Part shown: piece by piece, positions 1 through 5,339 of the stretch
Position numbering within the stretch: the stretch's first letter is position 1
How the letters are laid out: each line of letters opens with the position of its first letter
NCBI GenBank assembly: GCA_002436505.1
Contig: DJML01000068.1
Coordinates: 1-10,031 of the forward strand
Direction of reading: 5' to 3'
Length of the DNA: 10,031 bases
Source: Bacteroidetes bacterium UBA6491
GTDB taxonomy: Bacteria; Bacteroidota; Bacteroidia; NS11-12g; UBA9320
Made by a program: the position numbers and the translations under genes
The notes under the pieces: generated by a model
What the model was told of the DNA's origin: nothing
Database searches by the model: none
Seen by the model: the letters and a program-made list of their open reading frames with translations, nothing else

Positions 1-323
1 ATAACGATCCGCTTTTTGTCCCTGGACTGTTCATACACGAATTCAGGAAACGAAAGAACCCTTACTCCCAGATCAATTGCCTGCATCAATTCGGGGTTGT
101 CCTGCCGGGCATGCATTCCTAATATGATCAGATCAAGATCACCCGTGATGTTTTCAGGATGCCATCCCATCACTTCAGGTAACAAACCGTTTTCTGCCAA
201 ACGACTTCTGGAAGGTTCAAATATTTCGTCATCGCTTCCGGAAACAGTATGGCCGTTGTTCTTTAACGCAATGGCGATGTTATGCATTACCGCTCCGCCA
301 ATGGAAATCAGGTGAATTTTCAT
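1..323 (-). CDS. mpl: Mur ligase family protein (Mpl/MurC type), N-terminal part, truncated by window edge
   Basis: The minus-strand frame opens with ATG at 323-321 and runs off the window after 107 codons. It begins MKIHLISIGGAVMHNIA, a glycine-rich Rossmann nucleotide-binding loop, followed by VSGSDDEIFEP and SRSRL. This is the N-terminal domain of UDP-N-acetylmuramate ligases. The GMHARQDNPEL stretch near residues 74-84 and the GGAVMHN loop favour Mpl (UDP-MurNAc:L-alanyl-gamma-D-glutamyl-meso-DAP ligase, murein peptide recycling) over MurC, whose loop usually reads GIGGIGMSG. The sequence stops at KKRIV, just before the ATP-binding GTHGKT motif expected in the family, so catalytic residues cannot be checked. 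The enzyme acts in the cytoplasm. The family call is firm; the choice between Mpl and MurC is inference from the N-terminus. Confidence 0.87.
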   Translation of the reverse strand, partial: MKIHLISIGGAVMHNIAIALKNNGHTVSGSDDEIFEPSRSRLAENGLLPEVMGWHPENITGDLDLIILGMHARQDNPELMQAIDLGVRVLSFPEFVYEQSRDKKRIV

Positions 324-336
324 ATTAAATTGACAT

Positions 337-344
337 CAAAGTAA
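337..344 (-). promoter_or_regulatory. possible minus-7 promoter element of the Mur ligase gene
   Basis: On the minus strand the sequence reads TTACTTTG, seven of eight matches to the Bacteroidota minus-7 consensus TAnnTTTG, with 13 bases between it and the ATG at 323. No convincing TTTG minus-33 element lies at the expected distance, so the call is weak. Confidence 0.3.
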
Positions 345-394
345 CAATAAATAGATACCTGTTGACGTATTTTTTAAGAACATCGTGGTCATAA

Positions 395-628
395 ATGACA
401 AGACTAATATTCACTTGTATCTTACTTCTAATCTCATTGATGGTCATCCAGTACACGATTTGGACCAATTCAGCATCTGTGACCGCTGCAGAAGTTGAAT
501 CTGTCGAATCTATCGAGGTCCCGATTCATAAAACGGATGTGAAGCTGATCCGGCAACAGTATATTTTAACTTTTGACGATAAAGGCAAAGTGATCCTTGT
601 TAAACGTGAGATCCTTATTGAGGTATGA
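395..628 (+). CDS. small membrane-anchored protein of unknown function
   Basis: A 77-residue frame starting at ATG 395. Residues 4-24 form a hydrophobic segment (LIFTCILLLISLMVIQYTIW) that would serve as a signal anchor. It is followed by an acidic stretch (AAEVESVESIEV) and a C-terminal half with alternating hydrophobic residues (QQYILTFDDKGKVILVKREI) that looks like paired beta strands. The protein probably sits in the inner membrane with its C-terminus in the periplasm. I recognise no family. It is divergent from the Mur ligase gene by 71 bases, and its stop codon directly abuts the stop of the convergent gene at 629-1168. No clear promoter or ribosome-binding site is visible. The ordered hydrophobic-then-soluble layout and the precise fit between neighbours argue for a real gene, but the short length keeps confidence moderate. 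Confidence 0.5.
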   Translation: MTRLIFTCILLLISLMVIQYTIWTNSASVTAAEVESVESIEVPIHKTDVKLIRQQYILTFDDKGKVILVKREILIEV

Positions 629-1168
629 TCAGATCAAAACCTGTAATTCTAACTGGTTGTAAATAAACCAGTATCCGAATAATTCCACAGCAAGGAACGA
701 AATTGCATATCTCTGATCCTTTTTTTTGAAGATCAGAAAGATCTCAGCATATTGAGGTCCGGACTCCCTTTTGTGAATACGGATCAGTTTATCCTCAAAT
801 TCAAGTTTTTTGATATTTAACCTGTGCCGCTTTAAATACTTTTGAAGCCGGATATGATCCTTTCTGATCTCGTTGACATTAAAGTTGTATCTGATCCTGG
901 CCATCTTCAGCATGTTAGTAGTGTCCAGTGAATCAAGGGTCATCTTTAAGAACTCAGCACTGGCGATGTATGGGGTCAATGATTGAAATTTTCGCGTTCT
1001 GAGGGCGTTCAATACTGAATCAGCAAGTTCAAATGTGGTGTCGCAAAGCACGATCCCATAATGCAGTTCCAGGCTGTCGCGTTCTTTATTCTGGGCATTT
1101 GAATAGGAAGATTGCAATGCAATAATGAAAAATAGTAAAACCGGAATTACCCTTCGCAACAGATTCAT
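629..1168 (-). CDS. secreted or periplasmic protein of unknown function
   Basis: A 179-residue protein starting at ATG 1168-1166. Residues 1-25 are a clear Sec signal peptide: Arg-Arg near the N-terminus, the hydrophobic core VIPVLLFFIIAL, and a likely cleavage after SNA before Gln26. The mature part is alpha-helical and charged in the middle (RIRYNFNVNEIRKDHIRLQKYLKR region), and ends in alternating strands (AEIFLIFKKKDQRYAISFLAVELFGYWFIYNQLELQVLI). That closing pattern, with an aromatic 'FGYWFIYN' strand near the end, recalls small alpha+beta secreted domains such as NTF2-like folds, but I do not recognise a family and assign no function. It is convergent with the small gene at 395-628 and divergent from the metal transporter operon. 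A near-consensus minus-7 element (TAAATTTC, minus strand, 1182-1175) lies only six bases before the ATG, which would give an almost leaderless message. Confidence 0.78.
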   Translation of the reverse strand: MNLLRRVIPVLLFFIIALQSSYSNAQNKERDSLELHYGIVLCDTTFELADSVLNALRTRKFQSLTPYIASAEFLKMTLDSLDTTNMLKMARIRYNFNVNEIRKDHIRLQKYLKRHRLNIKKLEFEDKLIRIHKRESGPQYAEIFLIFKKKDQRYAISFLAVELFGYWFIYNQLELQVLI

Positions 1169-1212
1169 TTGCCCGAAATTTAGCTAAAATCAATGCAAAT
1201 TCGCATCATGAC

Positions 1213-1229
1213 AATAAAATGATTTTATT
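1213..1229. repeat. perfect AT-rich palindrome, 8-1-8
   Basis: AATAAAAT and ATTTTATT flank a single central G, a perfect 17-base inverted repeat in the intergenic region between the divergent genes at 1168 and 1422. Its size and single-base centre are in the range of metalloregulator operators, but an AT-rich perfect palindrome of this length can also arise by chance or act as a weak transcription stop. It lies about 190 bases before the metal-binding protein gene. Confidence 0.35.
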
Positions 1230-1316
1230 CAATAACATATTATCAGGTACAGGCGTTTTATCTGTGTCTTATAGGAATAGTTTTTCTAAAAGGATTAATT
1301 GGTTTTACGATATGCG

Positions 1317-1344
1317 AAAGGTTGGCTGGGAAGCCGACCTTTTT
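1317..1344 (+). terminator. Rho-independent terminator with no recognised gene just upstream
   Basis: AAAGGTTGGC (1317-1326) pairs with GCCGACCTTT (1333-1342) to give a ten-pair stem with one G-U pair around the six-base loop TGGGAA, followed by T-rich sequence (TTTTT, then C, then ATTTT). The T-run follows on the plus strand; the A-run before the stem is short, so minus-strand termination would be weaker. On the plus strand no coding gene ends just before it: the nearest plus-strand gene ends at 628, with a minus-strand gene between. It may end a short untranslated RNA from 1169-1316, end long read-through from 395-628, or shield the promoter region of the transporter operon. Confidence 0.72.
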
Positions 1345-1361
1345 CATTTTATCATCAAACA

Positions 1362-1380
1362 GGTATAAAAAAGTTATACC
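1362..1380. promoter_or_regulatory. candidate metalloregulator operator, palindrome 1 (7-5-7)
   Basis: GGTATAA (1362-1368) and TTATACC (1374-1380) form a perfect inverted repeat around the five-base centre AAAAG, 19 bases in all. It lies just ahead of the promoter elements of the metal ABC transporter operon and directly abuts a second palindrome. DtxR/MntR and Fur/Zur proteins bind palindromes of about this size, and the operon encodes a DtxR/MntR-like domain, so it is a plausible operator. Which protein binds it is inference. Confidence 0.5.
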
Positions 1381-1400
1381 ATCTAACATAATTGTTATAT
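1381..1400. promoter_or_regulatory. candidate metalloregulator operator, palindrome 2 (8-4-8, one mismatch)
   Basis: ATCTAACA (1381-1388) and TGTTATAT (1393-1400) are inverted repeats with seven of eight pairs matching around TAAT; the inner TAACA/TGTTA arms are perfect. It begins at the base after the first palindrome, with centres about 19.5 bases apart, so two dimers could sit on nearly the same face of the helix. It overlaps the upstream minus-7 element at 1396-1403, which would let a bound repressor block RNA polymerase. Confidence 0.48.
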
Positions 1401-1413
1401 TTGTCTAACTTTG
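1396..1413 (+). promoter_or_regulatory. promoter of the metal ABC transporter operon, two overlapping-phase minus-7 elements
   Basis: Two exact matches to the Bacteroidota minus-7 consensus TAnnTTTG occur ten bases apart: TATATTTG at 1396-1403 and TAACTTTG at 1406-1413. The second lies eight bases before the ATG at 1422 and would give an almost leaderless message; the first would give a leader of roughly ten bases. Neither has a clear TTTG minus-33 element at about 20 bases, which is common for promoters of this phylum. The elements lie inside and just after the candidate operator palindromes. Confidence 0.6.
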
Positions 1414-1421
1414 TGAAAGCA

Positions 1422-2348
1422 ATGAATCGATCAAAAGTATACCTGTCGTTTGCCCTTGTTATTATATTGGGATTTTCTTCGTGTTCTGATACGTCGCGAA
1501 ACCAAACCAGTGGTAAGCCAAAAATTGTTGTGACGACGAATATCATTGCGGATTGCGTTAAAGAGATCGTTGGCTCATCGGCAGAAGTTTATTCCTTAAT
1601 GGGTGCAGGTGTTGACCCTCATTCGTATAAAGCGTCTCAGGGGGATGTAGAGCTGCTGCTGAAGGCAGATTTGATCGTGTACAATGGCCTTCACCTTGAG
1701 GGTAAAATGTCCGACGTGCTGAAGAATATTTCTAGCAGGAGAAAAACGATCTGTCTGTCGGATGGATTGGAAGCAGATGCCATCAGGTCTATTAATCTGC
1801 AGGCGGATGTTCATGATCCGCATTTCTGGTTTGACATCATGAAATGGAAAGCGGGATTGCAATATTTCGTTCATGAATCATCACGCTATTTTCCTGCAAT
1901 AAAAGATTCATTGATCGCACGAAGCATCGTTTATTATGAAAAGATGGATGATCTGCACAGGGAGGTATTTGAAAAGTTACAGACCATTCCTTCAGATCAG
2001 AGATTGTTAATAACATCACACGATGCATTTGAATACTATGGCGAAGCTTACAATATATCCGTCCGTGGACTTCAGGGAATATCAACCTTATCGGAGGCCG
2101 GTTTGAAAGATGTGACGGATTTGGTAAATTTCATCACTGATAATGAGATCAAAGCGGTCTTCATAGAAAGTTCAGTTTCGAAGAAAGCCCTGCTTTCCGT
2201 AATTGAGGGGTGTCACAAGAAGGGGCACGATGTTAAGATCGGAGGGGAGTTGTTCTCGGACGCCCTTGATTCTTCCGGTGAACCTGGCGGAAGTTATCTC
2301 GGGATGTTGAGGTATAATACCCAATTAATTGTCAATGCATTGAAATGA
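1422..2348 (+). CDS. troA: metal ABC transporter substrate-binding lipoprotein (TroA/MntA/ZnuA family)
   Basis: A 308-residue cluster A-I solute-binding protein that captures Zn, Mn or Fe in the periplasm and passes it to the permeases encoded downstream. ATG 1422 is chosen over an upstream in-frame TTG at 1392, because it gives a proper lipoprotein signal MNRSKVYLSFALVIILGFSSC with lipidated Cys21, and the upstream codons overlap the promoter. The expected metal ligands are visible: His67 in VDPHSYK, His134 in HDPHFWFD, His200 in LITSHDAFEYYG, and Asp280 in GELFSDALDSSG. This matches the three-His-one-Asp set of Treponema TroA (His68, His133, His199, Asp279). Mn-specific PsaA has Glu at the third position. 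The ISTLSEAG motif at 220-227 is typical. No His-rich loop of ZnuA type is present, so Zn versus Mn versus Fe cannot be decided. Its stop overlaps the next start as ATGA. Confidence 0.93.
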   Translation: MNRSKVYLSFALVIILGFSSCSDTSRNQTSGKPKIVVTTNIIADCVKEIVGSSAEVYSLMGAGVDPHSYKASQGDVELLLKADLIVYNGLHLEGKMSDVLKNISSRRKTICLSDGLEADAIRSINLQADVHDPHFWFDIMKWKAGLQYFVHESSRYFPAIKDSLIARSIVYYEKMDDLHREVFEKLQTIPSDQRLLITSHDAFEYYGEAYNISVRGLQGISTLSEAGLKDVTDLVNFITDNEIKAVFIESSVSKKALLSVIEGCHKKGHDVKIGGELFSDALDSSGEPGGSYLGMLRYNTQLIVNALK

Positions 2349-3133
2349 TCAAGGAAATAAAAGAACCGGTAATAGAGGTCCATAATCTGACCGTTGTTTA
2401 CGACCGTAAACCGGCAATATGGAACATTGATTTCACCTTACCGAAGGGCCAGATCATCGGGGTGATGGGACCTAATGGTTCGGGCAAATCGACATTGCTC
2501 AAAGCGATCATGGGCGTTGTAAATGCGAATACGGGGTGGGTGAAAGTAGCAGGAGAGGACATCGAAGGAGTTCGCAAGAGAGTAAGTTATGTGCCTCAGC
2601 GTCAATCTGTCGACTGGGATTTTCCGGCTACAGTTTGGGATGTGGTGGCCATGGGAAGATTTGCCTTGAAAGGTGTATTTAAAAAACTGAATGCTGACGA
2701 TCGATCGGTCATTGAAGAGAGTCTTAAAAAGGTCAACATGTATACGTTTGCAAATCGGCAGATCAGCCAGTTAAGTGGTGGACAACAGCAACGTGCATTT
2801 CTGGCCCGTGCATTGGCGCAGGAAGCAGATATTTACCTTATGGATGAGCCGTTTGCCGGTGTTGATGCTTCAACGGAAGAAGCAATTGTTCAACTTCTGA
2901 AGCAAATGAAAAAGGAGGGCAAGACGCTTCTTGTAGTTCACCATGACCTTCATACAGCCCAAAATTATTTTGAATGGCTCGTGTTACTCAATACAAGGCT
3001 TGTAGCATCCGGACCATTGACAGAAGTGTTCGATACTGCATTGCTTGAAGATACTTACGGAGGTACGCTGACAACCCTCACAAAGGTTGCTGAATTGCTC
3101 GACAAGAACGATATGCCCATGAGGCACAAATGA
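2345..3133 (+). CDS. troB: metal ABC transporter ATP-binding protein (TroB/MntB/ZnuC family)
   Basis: A 262-residue ATPase that powers import by the adjacent permeases on the cytoplasmic side of the inner membrane. All ABC motifs are intact: Walker A GPNGSGKST at 42-50, Q-loop Gln85 in VPQRQSVDWDFP, signature LSGGQQQR at 143-150, Walker B IYLMDEP at 163-169 with catalytic Glu168, D-loop GVD, and H-loop His200 in VVHHD. The VPQR.xVDWDFP stretch is characteristic of the Zn/Mn/Fe chelate importers of this family. The start ATG 2345 shares four bases with the stop of the binding-protein gene, indicating translational coupling. The stop overlaps ATGATG at the start of the first permease gene. Length and motifs are normal for the family. 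Confidence 0.95.
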   Translation: MIKEIKEPVIEVHNLTVVYDRKPAIWNIDFTLPKGQIIGVMGPNGSGKSTLLKAIMGVVNANTGWVKVAGEDIEGVRKRVSYVPQRQSVDWDFPATVWDVVAMGRFALKGVFKKLNADDRSVIEESLKKVNMYTFANRQISQLSGGQQQRAFLARALAQEADIYLMDEPFAGVDASTEEAIVQLLKQMKKEGKTLLVVHHDLHTAQNYFEWLVLLNTRLVASGPLTEVFDTALLEDTYGGTLTTLTKVAELLDKNDMPMRHK

Positions 3134-4422
3134 TGGAAGCGTTTCAGGAGTTCATATCATTTTTCAGGCTTACTGAACCAAACGTCAGAGTTGTCTTTTG
3201 GGGAAGTCTGATCCTTTGCGCGTCTTCAGGCCTGGTCGGGACATTTACTTTTCTCAGAAAAAGATCTCTCATTGGCGATGTTATTTCTCATTCAGTTCTG
3301 CCGGGAATATGTCTTGCGTTTCTGATAGGCAATGAAAAAAACTTAATCGTACTGATAACAGGTGCATCAATAACGGGTTGGATATCAACGTATCTTATAG
3401 ATGTCATTACGGCAAAAAGCAAGATCAAAACAGATACTGCAATTGCCCTTGTCTTAAGTGTGTTTTTTGGTGCCGGGATCTTGTTACTGACAAAAATTCA
3501 GCACTCAGGATACGGTTCACAGTCGGGTCTTGATAGTTTTATCTTTGGAAGTGCAGCAGCTATGAATTTTTCCGATGTGAAGTTATTTGGGATTTTTGGA
3601 TCGCTGATGATTTCCATTGTTCTTATTTTTTACCGTGGATTTCTTCTTATTTCTTTCGATGAGGATTATGCCGGTGCAATAGGCTTTCCGATCAGATTTC
3701 TGAAATTTCTTTTATCAGTGATCACAGTAATTACGGTAGCAATGGGTGTACAATCCGTAGGGGTGGTTTTAATGTCAGCTCTTCTGATCACACCTGCAGC
3801 AACTGCGCGATTCTGGACCCATCGTGTTCCTTTACTGGCCGGACTGGCGATGGTATTTGCCGGAGTTTCAGGTATTCTTGGGTCGGCAATATCTTATACA
3901 AAAGCAGGTATGCCCACAGGGCCCTGGATAGTTGTAGTGGTATCTTTCTTTGCTTTTTTTTCGGTCGCATTTGGCAGTCAAAAAGGGATTTTCCCTAAGT
4001 GGATAAGAAGAAGGGTCAATAATAAGCGCATCCTCGGCGAAAACATCCTGAAGGTGTTCTACAAACTTTCAGAAGGGACAGAATCAGGTTATTCTTTACA
4101 GGAACTTATCAGCTCTACACCGGTAAAGGAAGCCGATCTGATGAACGGTTTGAGAATATTGCAAAAAAATGATCTAATCGGAAAGGCCAACGATAAATGG
4201 TTCCTTTCAGAATCCGGATTTCGCGAAGCAAAAAGTGTAGTGCGCAAGCATCGTTTGTGGGAACTATATCTTTCCAAATACATGAACCTTAAGGCGGATC
4301 ATGTGCACGATGATGCGGAGGGGATCGAGCACGTGATCACCGCTGAGATCGAGAAGGAACTGGAAAAACTCCTCGACTATCCGACCGTTGACCCACACGA
4401 TAGTGAAATACCTTATGAGTAG
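3130..4422 (+). CDS. troC: metal ABC transporter permease fused to a C-terminal DtxR/MntR-type metalloregulator (YtgCR-like)
   Basis: A 430-residue two-part protein. Residues 1-285 are an ABC-3 family permease with about eight to nine hydrophobic segments and family motifs SLIGDVISHSVLPGI (46-60), DEDYAGAIG (177-185) and QSVGVVLMSALLITPAATAR (208-227). Ordinary permeases end near this point. A basic linker follows (KWIRRRVNNKR, 290-300). Then comes a DtxR-like part: a winged helix at about 301-366 and a metal-binding/dimerisation domain at about 367-430 ending DPHDSEIPYE. Aligned by eye to DtxR, His374 (His79), Glu378 (Glu83), His393 (His98), Glu400 (Glu105) and His401 (His106) are kept. Position Cys102 is Glu397, as in MntR, and EGIEH matches MntR exactly. 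The architecture and gene order match chlamydial ytgCR, whose regulator half is known to be cleaved off as a repressor. Likely role: import plus metal-responsive control of its own operon. The start is ATG 3130, with a second ATG immediately after; the choice changes one residue. Confidence 0.93.
   Translation: MMEAFQEFISFFRLTEPNVRVVFWGSLILCASSGLVGTFTFLRKRSLIGDVISHSVLPGICLAFLIGNEKNLIVLITGASITGWISTYLIDVITAKSKIKTDTAIALVLSVFFGAGILLLTKIQHSGYGSQSGLDSFIFGSAAAMNFSDVKLFGIFGSLMISIVLIFYRGFLLISFDEDYAGAIGFPIRFLKFLLSVITVITVAMGVQSVGVVLMSALLITPAATARFWTHRVPLLAGLAMVFAGVSGILGSAISYTKAGMPTGPWIVVVVSFFAFFSVAFGSQKGIFPKWIRRRVNNKRILGENILKVFYKLSEGTESGYSLQELISSTPVKEADLMNGLRILQKNDLIGKANDKWFLSESGFREAKSVVRKHRLWELYLSKYMNLKADHVHDDAEGIEHVITAEIEKELEKLLDYPTVDPHDSEIPYE
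4030..4419 (+). other. DtxR/MntR-like metalloregulator domain within the permease gene
   Basis: This segment encodes residues 301-430 of the fused permease. Helix 1 reads ENILKVFYKLSE, the second helix SLQELISSTP, and the putative recognition helix KEADLMNGLRILQKNDLI. The wing region is KANDKWFLSESGFREA, followed by RKHRLWELYL and the metal-binding HVHDDAEGIEH. Both the DNA-binding and the dimerisation parts are present, so this is more than a vestigial ligand domain. I see no in-frame ATG with a clear ribosome-binding site in the linker, so separate translation is not suggested. Release by proteolysis, or function while tethered, are the alternatives. Confidence 0.85.
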
Positions 4423-5299
4423 CGATTTTTGGATCATATTGACCGCTTGTCTCGTTGCAGCTTTGAACGCCTTGCTGGGTAGTTTCCTGGTTCTGAGGAG
4501 GATGGCAATGATCGGGGATGCTATATCACATGCTGTCCTGCCGGGTATTGTCATTGCATACTTCCTGTCCCAGTCACGCGCTACGCTTCCGATGCTGGTT
4601 GGAGCAGCAGCCACCGGTCTTCTGGTAACAGCTTTGATCGAGTTCCTGAACAGAAAGGTGAAGCTGCAGTCCGATGCATCCATTGGAATCTCATTTACAT
4701 TCCTTTTCGCAGTAGGAGTGATCATGATCTCCTATTTCGGAACAAACATTGACCTTGATCAGGAGTGTGTGCTTTACGGAGAGATCGCTTATGTCCCTAT
4801 GTATAATATTGCTGTGGGTGGAATGGACCTGGGCCCTCGCCAGGTATGGATCGTCGGCAGTGTCCTTTTGTTCTCCATAGTGTCAGTTATTTGGGGGTAC
4901 AACCGGTTGGCCGTAACAACCTTTGATCCTGAATTTGCGGCCTCGGTCGGCATCAACGTTGTCTTTTGGCAGTTCTTCCTTATGGGAGGAGTTTCACTCT
5001 CGACCGTTGTGTCATTTGAGTCCGTTGGCGCTGTGCTTGTAATTGCACTTTTAGTTGGACCTGCGGCAACAGCCTATTTGATCACGAACCGTCTGACACC
5101 AATGATCGTAATGGCTATAATTGCAGGGGTCATGGCTTCGGTGATAGGTTATTATCTGGCTAAATATCTGAATGCATCCATTGCAGGAGCGATTTCTGTA
5201 GTAATAGGAATTCAGTTTGCCATTACCATAGTGATTGTCTCCATTAGAAGACGATATAATAGGCTGAAGTATGAGCCTTCACAAAACGCACCAGTGTAA
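4415..5299 (+). CDS. troD: metal ABC transporter permease, second subunit (TroD/MntD/ZnuB family)
   Basis: A 294-residue ABC-3 family inner-membrane permease, the partner of the fused permease encoded just upstream; the two would form a heterodimeric channel. ATG 4415 (MSSDFWIILTACLVAALNALLG) is chosen over an in-frame TTG at 4388. It gives the usual N-terminus running straight into the first membrane helix, and an eight-base overlap with the preceding stop. Family motifs are clear: LVLRRMAMIGDAISHAVLPGI near residues 26-46, YGEIAYVPMYN, GMDLGPRQVW, FDPEFAASVGI, and SFESVGAVLVIALLVGPAATA. The length is normal and there is no regulator domain at the end, unlike the upstream permease. It is the last gene of the overlapping operon; no clear terminator follows in the 40 bases before the receptor gene. 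Confidence 0.93.
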   Translation: MSSDFWIILTACLVAALNALLGSFLVLRRMAMIGDAISHAVLPGIVIAYFLSQSRATLPMLVGAAATGLLVTALIEFLNRKVKLQSDASIGISFTFLFAVGVIMISYFGTNIDLDQECVLYGEIAYVPMYNIAVGGMDLGPRQVWIVGSVLLFSIVSVIWGYNRLAVTTFDPEFAASVGINVVFWQFFLMGGVSLSTVVSFESVGAVLVIALLVGPAATAYLITNRLTPMIVMAIIAGVMASVIGYYLAKYLNASIAGAISVVIGIQFAITIVIVSIRRRYNRLKYEPSQNAPV

Positions 5300-5304
5300 T
5301 TATC

Positions 5305-5312
5305 TATCTTTG
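5305..5312 (+). promoter_or_regulatory. minus-7 promoter element of the receptor-HmuY gene pair
   Basis: TATCTTTG matches the Bacteroidota consensus TAnnTTTG exactly. It lies 27 bases before the ATG at 5340, leaving a leader of about 20 bases, and AGGA at 5332-5335 could be a weak ribosome-binding site. No good minus-33 TTTG is seen at the expected distance, because that stretch lies in the end of the preceding permease gene. Transcription from the upstream operon could also read through. Confidence 0.5.
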
Positions 5313-5339
5313 TTATTCGTTTGTATTTAACAGGAACAG

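Noticed and set aside
16..315. 99-codon open frame on the plus strand
   Set aside because: It lies antisense to the Mur ligase gene, which has clear family motifs in the minus-strand frame; the plus-strand product has no recognisable features.
713..736. CTGATC...GATCAG inverted repeat with an intervening T-run as a terminator
   Set aside because: Only six pairs with a 12-base loop, placed inside the coding region of the secreted protein; the T-run is in the loop, not after the stem.
1392..1421. Upstream TTG start for the metal-binding protein
   Set aside because: The extra ten residues precede a complete lipoprotein signal starting at ATG 1422, and this stretch holds both minus-7 promoter elements.
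1355..1546. 63-codon minus-strand frame over the metal operon promoter
   Set aside because: It overlaps the candidate operators and the lipoprotein signal of the metal-binding protein gene and has no recognisable content.
4264..4725. 153-codon minus-strand frame across the junction of the two permease genes
   Set aside because: Antisense to two strongly supported genes with family motifs; its product shows no signal, domain or coherent fold.
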